A DNA stretch of 64,000 bases from Streptomyces sp. 1-11 (lineage in GTDB: Bacteria; Actinomycetota; Actinomycetes; Streptomycetales; Streptomycetaceae). A program made the translations under genes and the position numbers. Below, piece after piece: positions 18,801 to 27,314 of the stretch (position 1 is the first letter of the stretch; each line of letters opens with the position of its first letter). Location of the stretch: contig NZ_BJTV01000003.1 in assembly GCF_007176755.1 (NCBI RefSeq), forward strand, positions 434,001-498,000, read 5' to 3'. The notes beneath the pieces are model-generated. The model made no database searches. It saw only the letters and a program-made list of their open reading frames with translations, and was not told the origin of the DNA.

Positions 18801-19037
18801 ATGGCGAAGCCGCCTGTGCGCAAGCCGAAGAAGAAGGTCTGCGCTTTCTGCAAGGACAAGGTCACGTACGTGGACTACAAGGACACGAACATGCTGCGGA
18901 AGTTCATTTCCGACCGCGGCAAGATCCGTGCCCGCCGCGTGACCGGCAACTGCACGCAGCACCAGCGTGACGTCGCCACGGCCGTGAAGAACAGCCGTGA
19001 GATGGCGCTGCTGCCCTACACGTCCACCGCGCGCTAA
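18801..19037 (+). CDS. rpsR: 30S ribosomal protein S18
   Basis: 78 residues with KVCAFCKDK near the N-terminus and the S18 core [22 protein letters not shown]. The Cys pair plus the later Cys and His suggest the zinc-binding (C+) form. Streptomyces often also carry a zinc-free paralogue elsewhere. RBS AGGAG at correct spacing, 41 bp after ssb. Confidence 0.97.
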   Translation: MAKPPVRKPKKKVCAFCKDKVTYVDYKDTNMLRKFISDRGKIRARRVTGNCTQHQRDVATAVKNSREMALLPYTSTAR

Positions 19038-19055
19038 GGGAAGGGTGACCGACTA

Positions 19056-19502
19056 ATGAAGATCATCCTCACCCACGAGGTGTCCGGTCTCGGTGCCGCC
19101 GGCGACGTCGTCGACGTCAAGGACGGTTACGCTCGCAACTACCTGATCCCGCGGAAGTTCGCTATCCGCTGGACCAAGGGTGGCGAGAAGGACGTCGAGC
19201 AGATCCGTCGTGCTCGCAAGATCCACGAGATCCAGACCATCGAGCAGGCCAACGCTGTGAAGGCCCAGCTCGAGGGCGTCAAGGTCCGCCTGGCCGTCCG
19301 CTCCGGCGACGCCGGTCGTCTCTTCGGTTCCGTCACCCCGGCCGACGTCGCTTCCGCGATCAAGGCTTCCGGTGGCCCCGAGGTCGACAAGCGCCGCATC
19401 GAGCTCGGTGCGCCGATCAAGACGCTGGGCGCCCACGAGACGTCCGTGCGTCTGCACCCCGAGGTTGCCGCCAAGGTCAACATCGAGGTCGTCGCGGCCT
19501 GA
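19056..19502 (+). CDS. rplI: 50S ribosomal protein L9
   Basis: 148 residues. The L9 N-terminal domain is clear ([32 protein letters not shown]), followed by the connecting helix and the C-terminal domain ([13 protein letters not shown]). Only 18 bp after rpsR, with an AAGGGTGACC region as RBS. Last gene of the operon; a hairpin terminator follows 25 bp later. Confidence 0.98.
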   Translation: MKIILTHEVSGLGAAGDVVDVKDGYARNYLIPRKFAIRWTKGGEKDVEQIRRARKIHEIQTIEQANAVKAQLEGVKVRLAVRSGDAGRLFGSVTPADVASAIKASGGPEVDKRRIELGAPIKTLGAHETSVRLHPEVAAKVNIEVVAA

Positions 19503-19527
19503 CGCTGCGCTCGGCTGAAGAGCTGAG

Positions 19528-19558
19528 AGAGGGGCCATCCCAACGGGGTGGCCCCTCT
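19528..19558 (+). terminator. Hairpin terminator of the rpsF-rplI operon
   Basis: A 14-bp stem with one G-T wobble (AGAGGGGCCATCCC arm) and a 3-nt loop, ending in CTCTTC. Located 25 bp after the rplI stop. Confidence 0.85.
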
Positions 19559-19600
19559 TCGTATGGGCTGCGGCTTGCCGTGCGCAGGCGTGTAGCTCGT

Positions 19601-19614
19601 GTTTCACGTGAAAC
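19601..19614. other. parS: parS (ParB binding site), exact consensus
   Basis: Exact GTTTCACGTGAAAC in the short space between the rplI terminator and the end of the convergent MATE gene. No palindrome beyond the core. Confidence 0.93.
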
Positions 19615-19641
19615 CGGGCCATCGCGGGCCCGCTGCTCCGC

Positions 19642-20979
19642 TCAGCGGGTCGCGCCTGTCACGATCCATCGGCCGGAGCGCGACCGCAGCCACAGGGTGA
19701 GCATCCGGACCGTCATCATCAGCGTCATGGCTGCCCAGAGAGCGGTGAGGCCGCCGCCGACCGCGGGGACGAGCAGCGCCACCGGTGCGAACACGACCAG
19801 GGTCACGACCATCGCCCCCGCCAGATAGGGTCCGTCGCCGGCGCCCATCAGGACACCGTCCAGAACGAACACGATCCCGCAGATGGGCTGTGAGAGAGCC
19901 ACCATCAGCAGGGCGGGCAGTGCGGCGTCCCTGACCACGGAATCGCCGGTGAACAGGGGCAGGAACAGGGGCCGAGCGGCCACCACCAGCAGGCCGAGGC
20001 CGGTACCGGTGGCGATGCCCCACTGGATCATCCTGCGGCAGGCCAGCCGGGCGCCCTCGGAATCGTTCGCCCCGAGGTAGCGGCCGATGATCGCCTGCCC
20101 GGCGATGGCGATCGCGTCGAGCGCGAAGGCCAGCAGGCTCCACAGGGACAGAATGATCTGGTGGGCGGCGATGTCGGCGTCGCCGAGGCGTGCGGCCACC
20201 GCCGTGGCGATCATGAGAATCGCCCGCAGGGACAGGGTGCGGACCAGCAGAGGGGCTCCCGCCTGTGCCGAGGCCCGGATACCGGCCGCGTCGGGCCGCA
20301 GCGAGGCCCCGTGCCGCCGGGCTCCGCGGACGACGACGGTCAGATAGGCCGCCGCCATGCCGCACTGGGCGATCACGGTGCCCCAGGCCGATCCGGCGAT
20401 GCCGAGTCCGGCACCGTAGACGAGGCCCGCGTTGAGCACGGCGTTGGCGACGAAGCCCGCGATGGCGACGTACAGGGGCGTCCTGGTGTCCTGCAGACCG
20501 CGCAGCACACCGGTGGCCGCCAGGACGATCAGCATGGCCGGGATGCCGAGTGCGGAGATCCGCAGATATGTCGTGGCGTAGGGCGCCGCGGTGTCCGAGG
20601 CGCCGAACAGGTTCACGATGCCTGGGGCCAGGGGGAGAACCGTCGCGATGACCGCCGCACCGAGGAGGAGCGCGAGCCAGATGCCGTCCATGCCCTGGCG
20701 GATGGCCGACTGGAGATCGCCCGCGCCGACCCGCCGGGCCACAGCGGCCGTGGTGGCGTACGCGAGGAAGACGAAGACGCTCACCGCGGTGGTGAGGAGA
20801 GCCGACGCCACGCCCAGTCCGGCGAGCTGGGCGGTCCCGAGGTGGCCGACGATCGCGCTGTCCGCCATGACGAACAGAGGCTCGGCGACCAGCGCACCGA
20901 AGGCCGGAACGGCCAGCGCGATGATCTCCTGGTCGTGCCGGCGGCGGGTGGCCTTGGGGATCGCGGGAGCCTGTGTCAT
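19642..20979 (-). CDS. MATE family efflux transporter (DinF-like)
   Basis: 445 residues, about 12 hydrophobic segments. The opening IIALAVPAFGALVAEPLFVMADSAIVGHLG is diagnostic of DinF/NorM MATE proteins. It probably exports organic cations or drugs by H+ or Na+ antiport; substrate unknown. The ATG at 20979 (MTQAPAIPK) is chosen from homologue similarity. There is no clear Shine-Dalgarno, so a leaderless mRNA is possible. Divergent from dnaB across a 459-bp region carrying DnaA-box-like sequences. Confidence 0.9.
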   Translation of the reverse strand: MTQAPAIPKATRRRHDQEIIALAVPAFGALVAEPLFVMADSAIVGHLGTAQLAGLGVASALLTTAVSVFVFLAYATTAAVARRVGAGDLQSAIRQGMDGIWLALLLGAAVIATVLPLAPGIVNLFGASDTAAPYATTYLRISALGIPAMLIVLAATGVLRGLQDTRTPLYVAIAGFVANAVLNAGLVYGAGLGIAGSAWGTVIAQCGMAAAYLTVVVRGARRHGASLRPDAAGIRASAQAGAPLLVRTLSLRAILMIATAVAARLGDADIAAHQIILSLWSLLAFALDAIAIAGQAIIGRYLGANDSEGARLACRRMIQWGIATGTGLGLLVVAARPLFLPLFTGDSVVRDAALPALLMVALSQPICGIVFVLDGVLMGAGDGPYLAGAMVVTLVVFAPVALLVPAVGGGLTALWAAMTLMMTVRMLTLWLRSRSGRWIVTGATR

Positions 20980-20993
20980 GAGCACCAATCTAA

Positions 20994-21256
20994 TCGTCCA
21001 CAGGTAAGACATGCAATCGCCAAATGACCCTTACTTGCGGTCGTCGGTCATGTGACTGTGCGCACCGTTCGAAGCGATCTTGATCCGACTGGGAAAGTTT
21101 TTCTTCTGCACAGCCAGTGGACGGTAAAGCAGCAGTTCAGAGCGGTGGTGTGCACCACAGGGAGGGCTTGTTCACAGGGCTGTCCACCGGGTCGTGCACA
21201 GGTTTCGGGGAGTTCTCCACAGCATCTGGGCCGTCGTCCACATGGCCTGTGGATAA
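20994..21256. promoter_or_regulatory. Group of DnaA-box-like 9-mers upstream of dnaB
   Basis: TCGTCCACA at 20994-21002, TTCTCCACA at 21213-21221, TCGTCCACA at 21234-21242, and TGTGGATAA (TTATCCACA on the other strand) at 21248-21256, against the consensus TTGTCCACA/TTATCCACA. A weaker CTGTCCACC lies at 21180-21188. The last three strong boxes fall within 44 bp, about 180 bp before the dnaB start. The rest of the 459-bp region between the MATE gene and dnaB holds no gene. Confidence 0.65.
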
Positions 21257-21438
21257 CCAGATTGGCTGACGCTGCCGACAGGCCTAACGTTGTCCGGCGC
21301 CCGCTCCTTCCCCCCGACCCGGGAAACGTCACAAACCCGACGCGCGTGAACCGGAGTTGGGCCTCTTAGTTGTCAGTGCCGTGCCGTAGAACTGAGGACA
21401 CGGCTAGGTCCGCCGTGCGGACGGGAGGAGGTGGCTCG

Positions 21439-22917
21439 GTGAGCATTTCCGAGCCCTTGGACGATCCGTGGGCCGAGGCCGGGCCCAGTGATCGTCTGCC
21501 GGCCTCCCGTCGGCGGAGCGACGGCGGCCGGGGCCGTGACGAGCAGCACGACCGGGGCCGGGAGAGCGGCGGCTGGGACGGCGGGGGCTCCTCGTTCGAG
21601 CGGCTTCCCCCGCAGGATCTGGACGCCGAGCAGTCCGTGCTGGGCGGCATGCTCCTGTCCAAGGACGCGATCGCCGACGTCGTGGAGATCCTCAAGGGCC
21701 ACGACTTCTACAAGCCCGCGCACGAGACGATCTACCAGGCGATCCTCGACATCTACGCCAAGGGCGAGCCGGCCGACCCGATCACCATCGCCGCCGAGCT
21801 GACCAAGCGCGGCGAGATCAACAAGGTGGGCGGCGCGTCGTACCTGCACACCCTCGTGCAGACCGTGCCGACGGCGGCCAACGCCGAGTACTACGCGGAG
21901 ATCGTCCACGAACGCGCGGTCCTGCGCCGTCTGGTGGAGGCCGGCACCCGCATCACGCAGATGGGATACGCGGCCGACGACGACGTGGACGAGATCGTCA
22001 ACCGTGCCCAGGCCGAGATCTACGCCGTCACCGAGCAGCGCACCAGTGAGGACTACCTCCCGCTGGGAGACATCATGGAGGGCGCCCTCGACGAGATCGA
22101 GGCGATCGGCTCGCGCAGCGGCGAGATGACCGGCGTGCCGACCGGGTTCACGGACTTCGACTCACTGACCAACGGCCTGCACCCCGGCCAGATGATCGTC
22201 ATCGCGGCCCGGCCCGCCATGGGTAAGTCCACCCTCGCGCTGGACTTCGCCCGGGCCGCGTCGATCAAGAACAACCTCCCCAGCGTCATCTTCTCCCTCG
22301 AGATGGGCCGCAACGAGATCGCGATGCGCCTGCTGTCGGCGGAAGCCCGCGTCGCCCTGCATCACATGCGGTCCGGCACGATGACCGACGAGGACTGGAC
22401 CCGGCTCGCCCGGCGCATGCCGGACGTCTCCGCCGCCCCGCTCTACATCGACGACTCCCCGAACCTGTCGATGATGGAGATCCGCGCCAAGTGCCGCCGG
22501 CTCAAGCAGCGCAACGACCTGAAACTGGTGGTCATCGACTACCTCCAGCTCATGCAGTCCGGCGGCTCCAAGCGCGCCGAGAGCCGGCAGCAGGAGGTCT
22601 CGGACATGTCCCGTAACCTCAAGCTGCTCGCCAAGGAACTGGAGATCCCGGTCATCGCGCTCTCCCAGCTCAACCGTGGACCGGAGCAGCGCACCGACAA
22701 GAAGCCGATGGTCTCCGACCTCCGTGAGTCCGGCTCCATCGAGCAGGACGCCGACATGGTCATCCTGCTGCACCGTGAGGACGCCTACGAGAAGGAGTCC
22801 CCGCGCGCGGGCGAGGCCGACCTGATCGTGGCCAAGCACCGAAACGGCCCCACGGCGACGATCACGGTCGCCTTCCAGGGCCACTACTCCCGTTTCGTGG
22901 ACATGGCCCAGACCTGA
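21439..22917 (+). CDS. dnaB: Replicative DNA helicase DnaB
   Basis: 492 residues; hexameric 5'-3' helicase of the replication fork. The N-terminal DnaB domain begins at PPQDLDAEQSVLGGML. The RecA-like domain has Walker A ARPAMGKST (K263), Walker B LKLVVIDYLQLMQ, and LSQLNRGPEQR and QDADMVILLHRE. No intein insertion is present. The GTG at 21439 (VSISEPLDDPW) has GGAGGAGG upstream and matches homologues. A longer start at 21370 is rejected. The DnaA boxes just upstream suggest DnaA control of its promoter. Confidence 0.97.
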   Translation: MSISEPLDDPWAEAGPSDRLPASRRRSDGGRGRDEQHDRGRESGGWDGGGSSFERLPPQDLDAEQSVLGGMLLSKDAIADVVEILKGHDFYKPAHETIYQAILDIYAKGEPADPITIAAELTKRGEINKVGGASYLHTLVQTVPTAANAEYYAEIVHERAVLRRLVEAGTRITQMGYAADDDVDEIVNRAQAEIYAVTEQRTSEDYLPLGDIMEGALDEIEAIGSRSGEMTGVPTGFTDFDSLTNGLHPGQMIVIAARPAMGKSTLALDFARAASIKNNLPSVIFSLEMGRNEIAMRLLSAEARVALHHMRSGTMTDEDWTRLARRMPDVSAAPLYIDDSPNLSMMEIRAKCRRLKQRNDLKLVVIDYLQLMQSGGSKRAESRQQEVSDMSRNLKLLAKELEIPVIALSQLNRGPEQRTDKKPMVSDLRESGSIEQDADMVILLHREDAYEKESPRAGEADLIVAKHRNGPTATITVAFQGHYSRFVDMAQT

Positions 22918-23002
22918 CCTGCGGCTCTGCGCTCACGGCCGACACGCGCCGGGTCGGTGAAAAGGACTCGACGTGCGTCGGCCCAGCCGCTGGACTGGGC
23001 GC

Positions 23003-24391
23003 ATGACGACATTCCAGGAAGAGCTGCTCCCCGGTACCCGGCGTGCGTTGCTGCACCGCATCGCCGTCGCTCAGACCGAGGGGCGGACACCCTCGTTGGT
23101 CGCCGCGGTCGTCCGGGACGGGCGGACCGTGTGGCACGGCTCGCGGTCCTCGGTCGACGGGCACGCGCCGGACGAGAACGTGCAGTACCGGATCGGTTCG
23201 ATCACCAAGACGTTCACCGCCGTCCTGGTCCTGCGACTGCGTGACGAGGGGCTGCTCGACCTCGACGACCCGCTGGAGAAGCACCTGCCGGGTACGGGCG
23301 CGGGGGAGGCGACTATCGCCCAGCTGCTGGCGCACACCGGTGGGATCGCGGCGGAATCACCGGCGCCCTGGTGGGAGCGGACCCCCGGTTCGCTGCGTCC
23401 CGAGCTGAGTGACGTCCTCGGAGAGCGGCCGGTGCTGCATCCCGTCGGCCGACGGCACCACTACTCCAATCCCGGCTACACGCTGCTCGGTGCCCTGGTG
23501 GAGCGACTGCGTGGCGCTGCCTGGACGGACGCGCTCGGCAGGGAGGTGCTGGAGCCCCTGGGGCTGACCCGCACCAGTGCGCAGCCGCAGGCGCCCCACG
23601 CCGGTGGCTGGGCCGTGCACCCGTGGGCCGACGCGCTGCTGCCCGAGCCCTTGGAGGACCTGGGCCGGATGGCTCCGGCCGGACAGCTCTGGTCCACCAC
23701 GGCGGACCTGGCGCGCTTCGCCGTCTTCCTGGCCGGCGGGGACGACCGTGTGCTGAGCGCGGAATCGGTCCGGGAGATGCGCACTCCGGCGGCCCCGGCC
23801 GAAGCCTCTGACGTCGTCGACGGTGCGACCTACGGCCTCGGCATGCAGATCCAGCGGCGTGACGGCCGGCTGATCGTGGGGCACTCCGGCTCGCTGCCGG
23901 GGTTCCTCGCGAACCTCAGCATCAGTGTGGAGGACGATGTGGCCGCCGTGGTGCTGACCAACTGCACATCAGGCCCGGCGGTGTCAGCGGTGGGCGCCGA
24001 TCTCGTCCGCATCGTCGCCGAGGCGGAGCCCCGGATCCCCGCTCCCTGGCGCCCGTTGGGCGAAGTCGACCCGGCTGTGCTGGAGTTGGCCGGACAGTGG
24101 TACTGGGGGACGAATGCCTTCGCCCTGCGGGTGACGGCGGACGGCCTCGTCTCCCTGGGTCCGCTGACCGGCGCCGGGCGTCGGACACGCCTGCGGCCCA
24201 ACGGTGACGACACCTGGACCGGACTCGAGGGTTACTACGCCGGCGAGGTCCTGCGCGCGGTGAGGCGTCCGGACGGGTCCGTCAGCCACCTGGATCTCGG
24301 GTCGTTCGTGTTCACGCGGCAGCCGTACGAGGAGAGCGCCGGGGTTCCCGGCGGAGTGGACCCGGCGGGCTGGCGAGGGATCGCGGACTGA
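23003..24391 (+). CDS. Serine hydrolase of the beta-lactamase/PBP4* (class C) family
   Basis: 462 residues. Motifs: SITK (catalytic Ser and Lys, near 71-74), YSNPGY (YxN), and HSG near the end of the catalytic domain. A separate C-terminal beta domain follows (about 340-450; VLELAGQWYWGTNAFALRV). No signal peptide is visible, so it is probably cytoplasmic. Such proteins are usually esterases or D-aminopeptidases rather than antibiotic-resistance enzymes. The ATG at 23003 (MTTFQEELLPGTRRALLHR) is taken from family alignment; no good RBS is seen. It ends 8 bp before a 44-bp parS-centred palindrome. Confidence 0.88.
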   Translation: MTTFQEELLPGTRRALLHRIAVAQTEGRTPSLVAAVVRDGRTVWHGSRSSVDGHAPDENVQYRIGSITKTFTAVLVLRLRDEGLLDLDDPLEKHLPGTGAGEATIAQLLAHTGGIAAESPAPWWERTPGSLRPELSDVLGERPVLHPVGRRHHYSNPGYTLLGALVERLRGAAWTDALGREVLEPLGLTRTSAQPQAPHAGGWAVHPWADALLPEPLEDLGRMAPAGQLWSTTADLARFAVFLAGGDDRVLSAESVREMRTPAAPAEASDVVDGATYGLGMQIQRRDGRLIVGHSGSLPGFLANLSISVEDDVAAVVLTNCTSGPAVSAVGADLVRIVAEAEPRIPAPWRPLGEVDPAVLELAGQWYWGTNAFALRVTADGLVSLGPLTGAGRRTRLRPNGDDTWTGLEGYYAGEVLRAVRRPDGSVSHLDLGSFVFTRQPYEESAGVPGGVDPAGWRGIAD

Positions 24392-24414
24392 AGCGAAAGC
24401 GGCCGGGGGCGGGC

Positions 24415-24428
24415 GTTTCACGTGAAAC
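24415..24428. other. parS: parS (ParB binding site), exact consensus, in a 44-bp palindrome
   Basis: Exact GTTTCACGTGAAAC at the centre of a perfect palindrome at 24400-24443, between the convergent serine hydrolase and GNAT genes. The GC-rich arms (CGGCCGGGGGCGGGC) would fold into a strong terminator hairpin in either transcript. Confidence 0.94.
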
Positions 24429-24446
24429 GCCCGCCCCCGGCCGTTC

Positions 24447-24899
24447 TTACAGCGGCAGCTTGAAGCCCACATGGGAGGCGGTGAAACCGAGCCGCTCGTA
24501 GAAGCGGTGGGCGTCCGTGCGGCTGCTGTCGGAGGTCAGTTGCACCAATTGGCAGCCCTGCCGCCTGGATTCGTCGATCGCCCACTGGATGAGCTGCGTA
24601 CCCAGGCCGCTGCCGCGCTCGTCGGCGTGGATGCGGACGGCTTCGATAACCGAACGGGTGGCTCCCCTGCGGGAGAGGCCGGGGATGATCGTCAGCTGGA
24701 GAGTTCCGACGACCCGATCCTCGCGAACCGCGACGACGAGCCGCTGGTTCGGGTCCGCGTCCAGCCGCTCCAGGGCCGTCCGGTACGGCGACAGGTCGTC
24801 GGGCGACTCGCGCTGGGCTCCGAGTGGATCGTCGGCGAGCATGGCCACGATCGTCGGCAGGTCGGGCGCGGTCGCCCGGCGTATCTCAAGATCTCCCAT
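24447..24899 (-). CDS. GNAT family N-acetyltransferase
   Basis: 150 residues covering one complete GNAT domain. The acetyl-CoA binding segment is VRIHADERGSGLGTQLIQWAIDESR (Q/RxxGxG/A: RGSGLG), with the terminal HRFYERLGF motif. Substrate unknown. The ATG at 24899 is 9 bp downstream of the MarR stop on the same strand, so the two are probably cotranscribed. Confidence 0.9.
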   Translation of the reverse strand: MGDLEIRRATAPDLPTIVAMLADDPLGAQRESPDDLSPYRTALERLDADPNQRLVVAVREDRVVGTLQLTIIPGLSRRGATRSVIEAVRIHADERGSGLGTQLIQWAIDESRRQGCQLVQLTSDSSRTDAHRFYERLGFTASHVGFKLPL

Positions 24900-24908
24900 G
24901 CCCGCACC

Positions 24909-25367
24909 CTATGCGGGCACGTTCACGGACTCCACGACCTTTACCAGCGGCGCCAGTTCGGGGCTCCTGGCCGCCTCGTCCAGGGCCTCGCGGAGAGCCG
25001 CGTCGTTGGTGGGCCGCGCCTCGGCCAGCAGCCGCAATCCGGCCTCAGTGACGTTGGTGTAGATGCCGCGACGGTCGGTGGGGCACAGGTAGCGCTCCAG
25101 GAGGCCGCGGTCCTCCAGGCGGGTCACCAGCCGTGTGGTCGCGCTCTGGCTGAGGACGACGGCGTCGGCGACCTGCTTCATCTGCAGATGGCCGCCCTCA
25201 CCCTCGTGCTGGCGGCTGAGCACGTCGAGCAGGGAGTACTCGCGCACGCTCAGGTCGTGCTTCGCCTGCAGTGCGCGCTCGATGTGCGCCTCGATCCTCC
25301 CGTGCAGCAGGGAGAGGGCGCACCAGCCCTGGGCGAGGGCGGTGAGCGCAGGGTCCGTCGCTGTCAT
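24909..25367 (-). CDS. MarR-family transcriptional regulator
   Basis: 152 residues with a MarR winged helix (VREYSLLDVLSRQHEGEGGHLQMKQVADAVVLSQSATTRLVTRLEDRGLL, then TDRRGIYTNVTEAGLRLL). The ATG at 25367 has GGAGGA upstream. It is divergent from an MFS exporter, the classic arrangement in which MarR represses both. Nested inverted repeats lie in the intergenic region. The next gene on its own strand is GNAT. Confidence 0.92.
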   Translation of the reverse strand: MTATDPALTALAQGWCALSLLHGRIEAHIERALQAKHDLSVREYSLLDVLSRQHEGEGGHLQMKQVADAVVLSQSATTRLVTRLEDRGLLERYLCPTDRRGIYTNVTEAGLRLLAEARPTNDAALREALDEAARSPELAPLVKVVESVNVPA

Positions 25368-25418
25368 TGGCGTCTTCCTCCGTCCCGGAGCGGCTGACTC
25401 AAGAGTAGAGCATCGGTG

Positions 25419-25460
25419 CAATAGTCCTCGGTTGCATATAGCCCGCGTCTGCAACTATTG
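25419..25460. promoter_or_regulatory. Nested inverted repeats between MarR and MFS genes, operator candidate
   Basis: Outer arms CAATAGT (25419-25425) and ACTATTG (25454-25460) enclose inner arms GTTGCA (25431-25436) and TGCAAC (25450-25455). The AT-rich symmetrical sequence contrasts with its surroundings and lies between the divergent starts at 25367 and 25512. MarR proteins typically bind such sites. Confidence 0.6.
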
Positions 25461-25511
25461 TGAACGCACGCAAAGCGCTCCTGCAATCGTCTGGGAAGGG
25501 TGTACCCCCAC

Positions 25512-26720
25512 ATGCCTCTCGCGCTTCTGGCCCTCGCGATCGGGGCCTTCGGAATCGGCACGACCGAGTTTGTGATCATGGGACTGCTGCCCGAGGTCGC
25601 GGGCGACTTCGGAGTCTCCATCCCCACGGCCGGCCTGCTGGTGACCGGATACGCCCTGGGCGTGGTGATCGGTGCTCCGCTGATGACCGTGCTGGGCACC
25701 AAGGTCCCGCGCAAGCGGATGCTGATGGTCCTCATGGGTCTCTTCATCGTCGGCAACCTGCTCTCCGCGGTGGCCCCCGCCTTCGCGGTCATGCTGATCG
25801 GACGCGTGGTCGCGTCCCTCGCCCACGGCGCCTTCTTCGGCATCGGTTCGGTCGTGGCCGCCGAACTGGTGGCTCCCGACAAGAAGGCCGGAGCCATCGC
25901 GATGATGTTCACCGGACTGACCGTCGCCAACGTCGTCGGTGTCCCGCTGGGCACGCTGATCGGCCAGAACGTCGGGTGGCGCGTCACCTTCGGCATCGTC
26001 GCGGCCCTCGGTGTCGTCGGTCTGGCCGGCATCGCCCGGCTGGTGCCGGACCTGCCGAAGCCGGAGGGTGTACACCTGCGGCATGAGCTGGCCGCCTTCA
26101 AGAACGCCCAGGTGCTGCTCGCCATGGCGATGACGGTCCTCGGCTTCGGCGGGGTCTTCGCGGCCATCACCTACATCGCGCCGATGATGACGCACATCGC
26201 CGGCTTCGCCGACGGCTCGGTCACCTGGCTGCTGGTCCTGTTCGGACTCGGCATGGTCGGCGGCAACCTCATCGGCGGCAGGTTCGCCGACCGCGCGCTG
26301 ATGCCGATGCTGTACGTCTCCCTGGGCGCCCTGGCCGTGGTCCTCGCGCTCTTCACGCTCACGGCGCACAACAAGATCGCCGCCGCGGTGACCATCGCCC
26401 TGATCGGCGCCCTCGGCTTCGCCACGGTCCCGCCCCTGCAGAAGCGTGTCCTCGACCAGGCGCACGGGGCGCCGACGCTCGCGTCGGCCGTCAACATCGG
26501 TGCCTTCAACCTGGGCAACGCCCTCTCCGCCTGGCTCGGCGGCATGGTCATCGCGGCCGGGTTCGGCTACACGGCGCCCAACTGGGTCGGGGCCGTCCTC
26601 GCCGCGGCCGCCCTGGTCCTGGCCGTGTTCTCGGCCGCCCTCGAGCGCCGACACGCGACGCGCGGCACCGCGAGCGCCCCGGCGGCGCCCACCGCCCGGC
26701 GAACCCCGGTCCACCACTGA
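25512..26720 (+). CDS. MFS transporter, DHA1 (AraJ/YdhP/Cmx-like) drug exporter
   Basis: 402 residues, 12 predicted helices. The start LALAIGAFGIGTTEFVIMGLLPEVAGDF is typical of AraJ/chloramphenicol-exporter-like DHA1 proteins. Motif A is LGTKVPRKRMLM, and motif C-like GxxxGPxxGG is replaced by NVVGVPLGTLIG. The ATG at 25512 is favoured by GGGAAGGG upstream; a GTG at 25500 would overlap that site. Probably repressed by the divergent MarR protein. Substrate unknown. Confidence 0.9.
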   Translation: MPLALLALAIGAFGIGTTEFVIMGLLPEVAGDFGVSIPTAGLLVTGYALGVVIGAPLMTVLGTKVPRKRMLMVLMGLFIVGNLLSAVAPAFAVMLIGRVVASLAHGAFFGIGSVVAAELVAPDKKAGAIAMMFTGLTVANVVGVPLGTLIGQNVGWRVTFGIVAALGVVGLAGIARLVPDLPKPEGVHLRHELAAFKNAQVLLAMAMTVLGFGGVFAAITYIAPMMTHIAGFADGSVTWLLVLFGLGMVGGNLIGGRFADRALMPMLYVSLGALAVVLALFTLTAHNKIAAAVTIALIGALGFATVPPLQKRVLDQAHGAPTLASAVNIGAFNLGNALSAWLGGMVIAAGFGYTAPNWVGAVLAAAALVLAVFSAALERRHATRGTASAPAAPTARRTPVHH

Positions 26721-26844
26721 GCCCACCCGGGTCCCGGACAGCACCTCCGTACCCGCTCGCCGCCCGGAACACCGGGGCGGAGACGCCCCGGCCCGTGCGG
26801 GCACCACGTCACCTCACGCACCACGCACAAGGAGAACGCTCCAC

Positions 26845-27264
26845 ATGAGCACCACCACCGTCGCCCCCCTCACCATCGAGGACGCCGAGTCGCTCGTCGC
26901 CACGGCACGCCGCGCGGCCGAAGAGGCCGGGGTCGCCGTCAGCGTCACCGTCCTCGACGCAGGCGGCAATCTGCTCGCCTTCCGCCGGGACGACCGTGCG
27001 GTACTGATCTCCGGTGAGACCAGTACCCGCAAGGCCTACACGGCGCTCCAGCTCGACGCGGCCACGGCCGACCTCGTGGACGCGGTGCAGCCGGGCGGCC
27101 TCTTCCACACGCTGCCCACCGCTCTGGACCGGCCCCTGCTCTTCATCGCGGGCGGTCTCCCGGTCCACCGGGACGGGCGTCTGATCGGCGCGATCGGTGT
27201 CGGTGGCGGTGCGCCCGAGCAGGACCACGGTTTCGCCACCGCGGCCGTCGCGGCACTCGTCTGA
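26845..27264 (+). CDS. GlcG/HbpS-like heme-binding family protein
   Basis: 139 residues covering the whole GlcG/HbpS (DUF336) fold: LTIEDAESLVATARRAAEEAGVAVSVTVLDAGG, DRAVLISGETSTRKAYTAL, and GGLPVHRDGRLIGAIGVGGGAPEQDHGFA. The Streptomyces relative HbpS binds heme and senses redox stress, but it is exported and adjacent to SenS-SenR. Neither a signal peptide nor a two-component pair is present here, so the function may differ. The ATG at 26845 has AAGGAG upstream. It lies 124 bp after the MFS exporter, possibly in one transcript. Confidence 0.88.
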   Translation: MSTTTVAPLTIEDAESLVATARRAAEEAGVAVSVTVLDAGGNLLAFRRDDRAVLISGETSTRKAYTALQLDAATADLVDAVQPGGLFHTLPTALDRPLLFIAGGLPVHRDGRLIGAIGVGGGAPEQDHGFATAAVAALV

Positions 27265-27314
27265 CCGTATGCCCGTCCGGCAGCGCCGGCGCCGCCAAGG
27301 AGCGGTGCCGGCGC

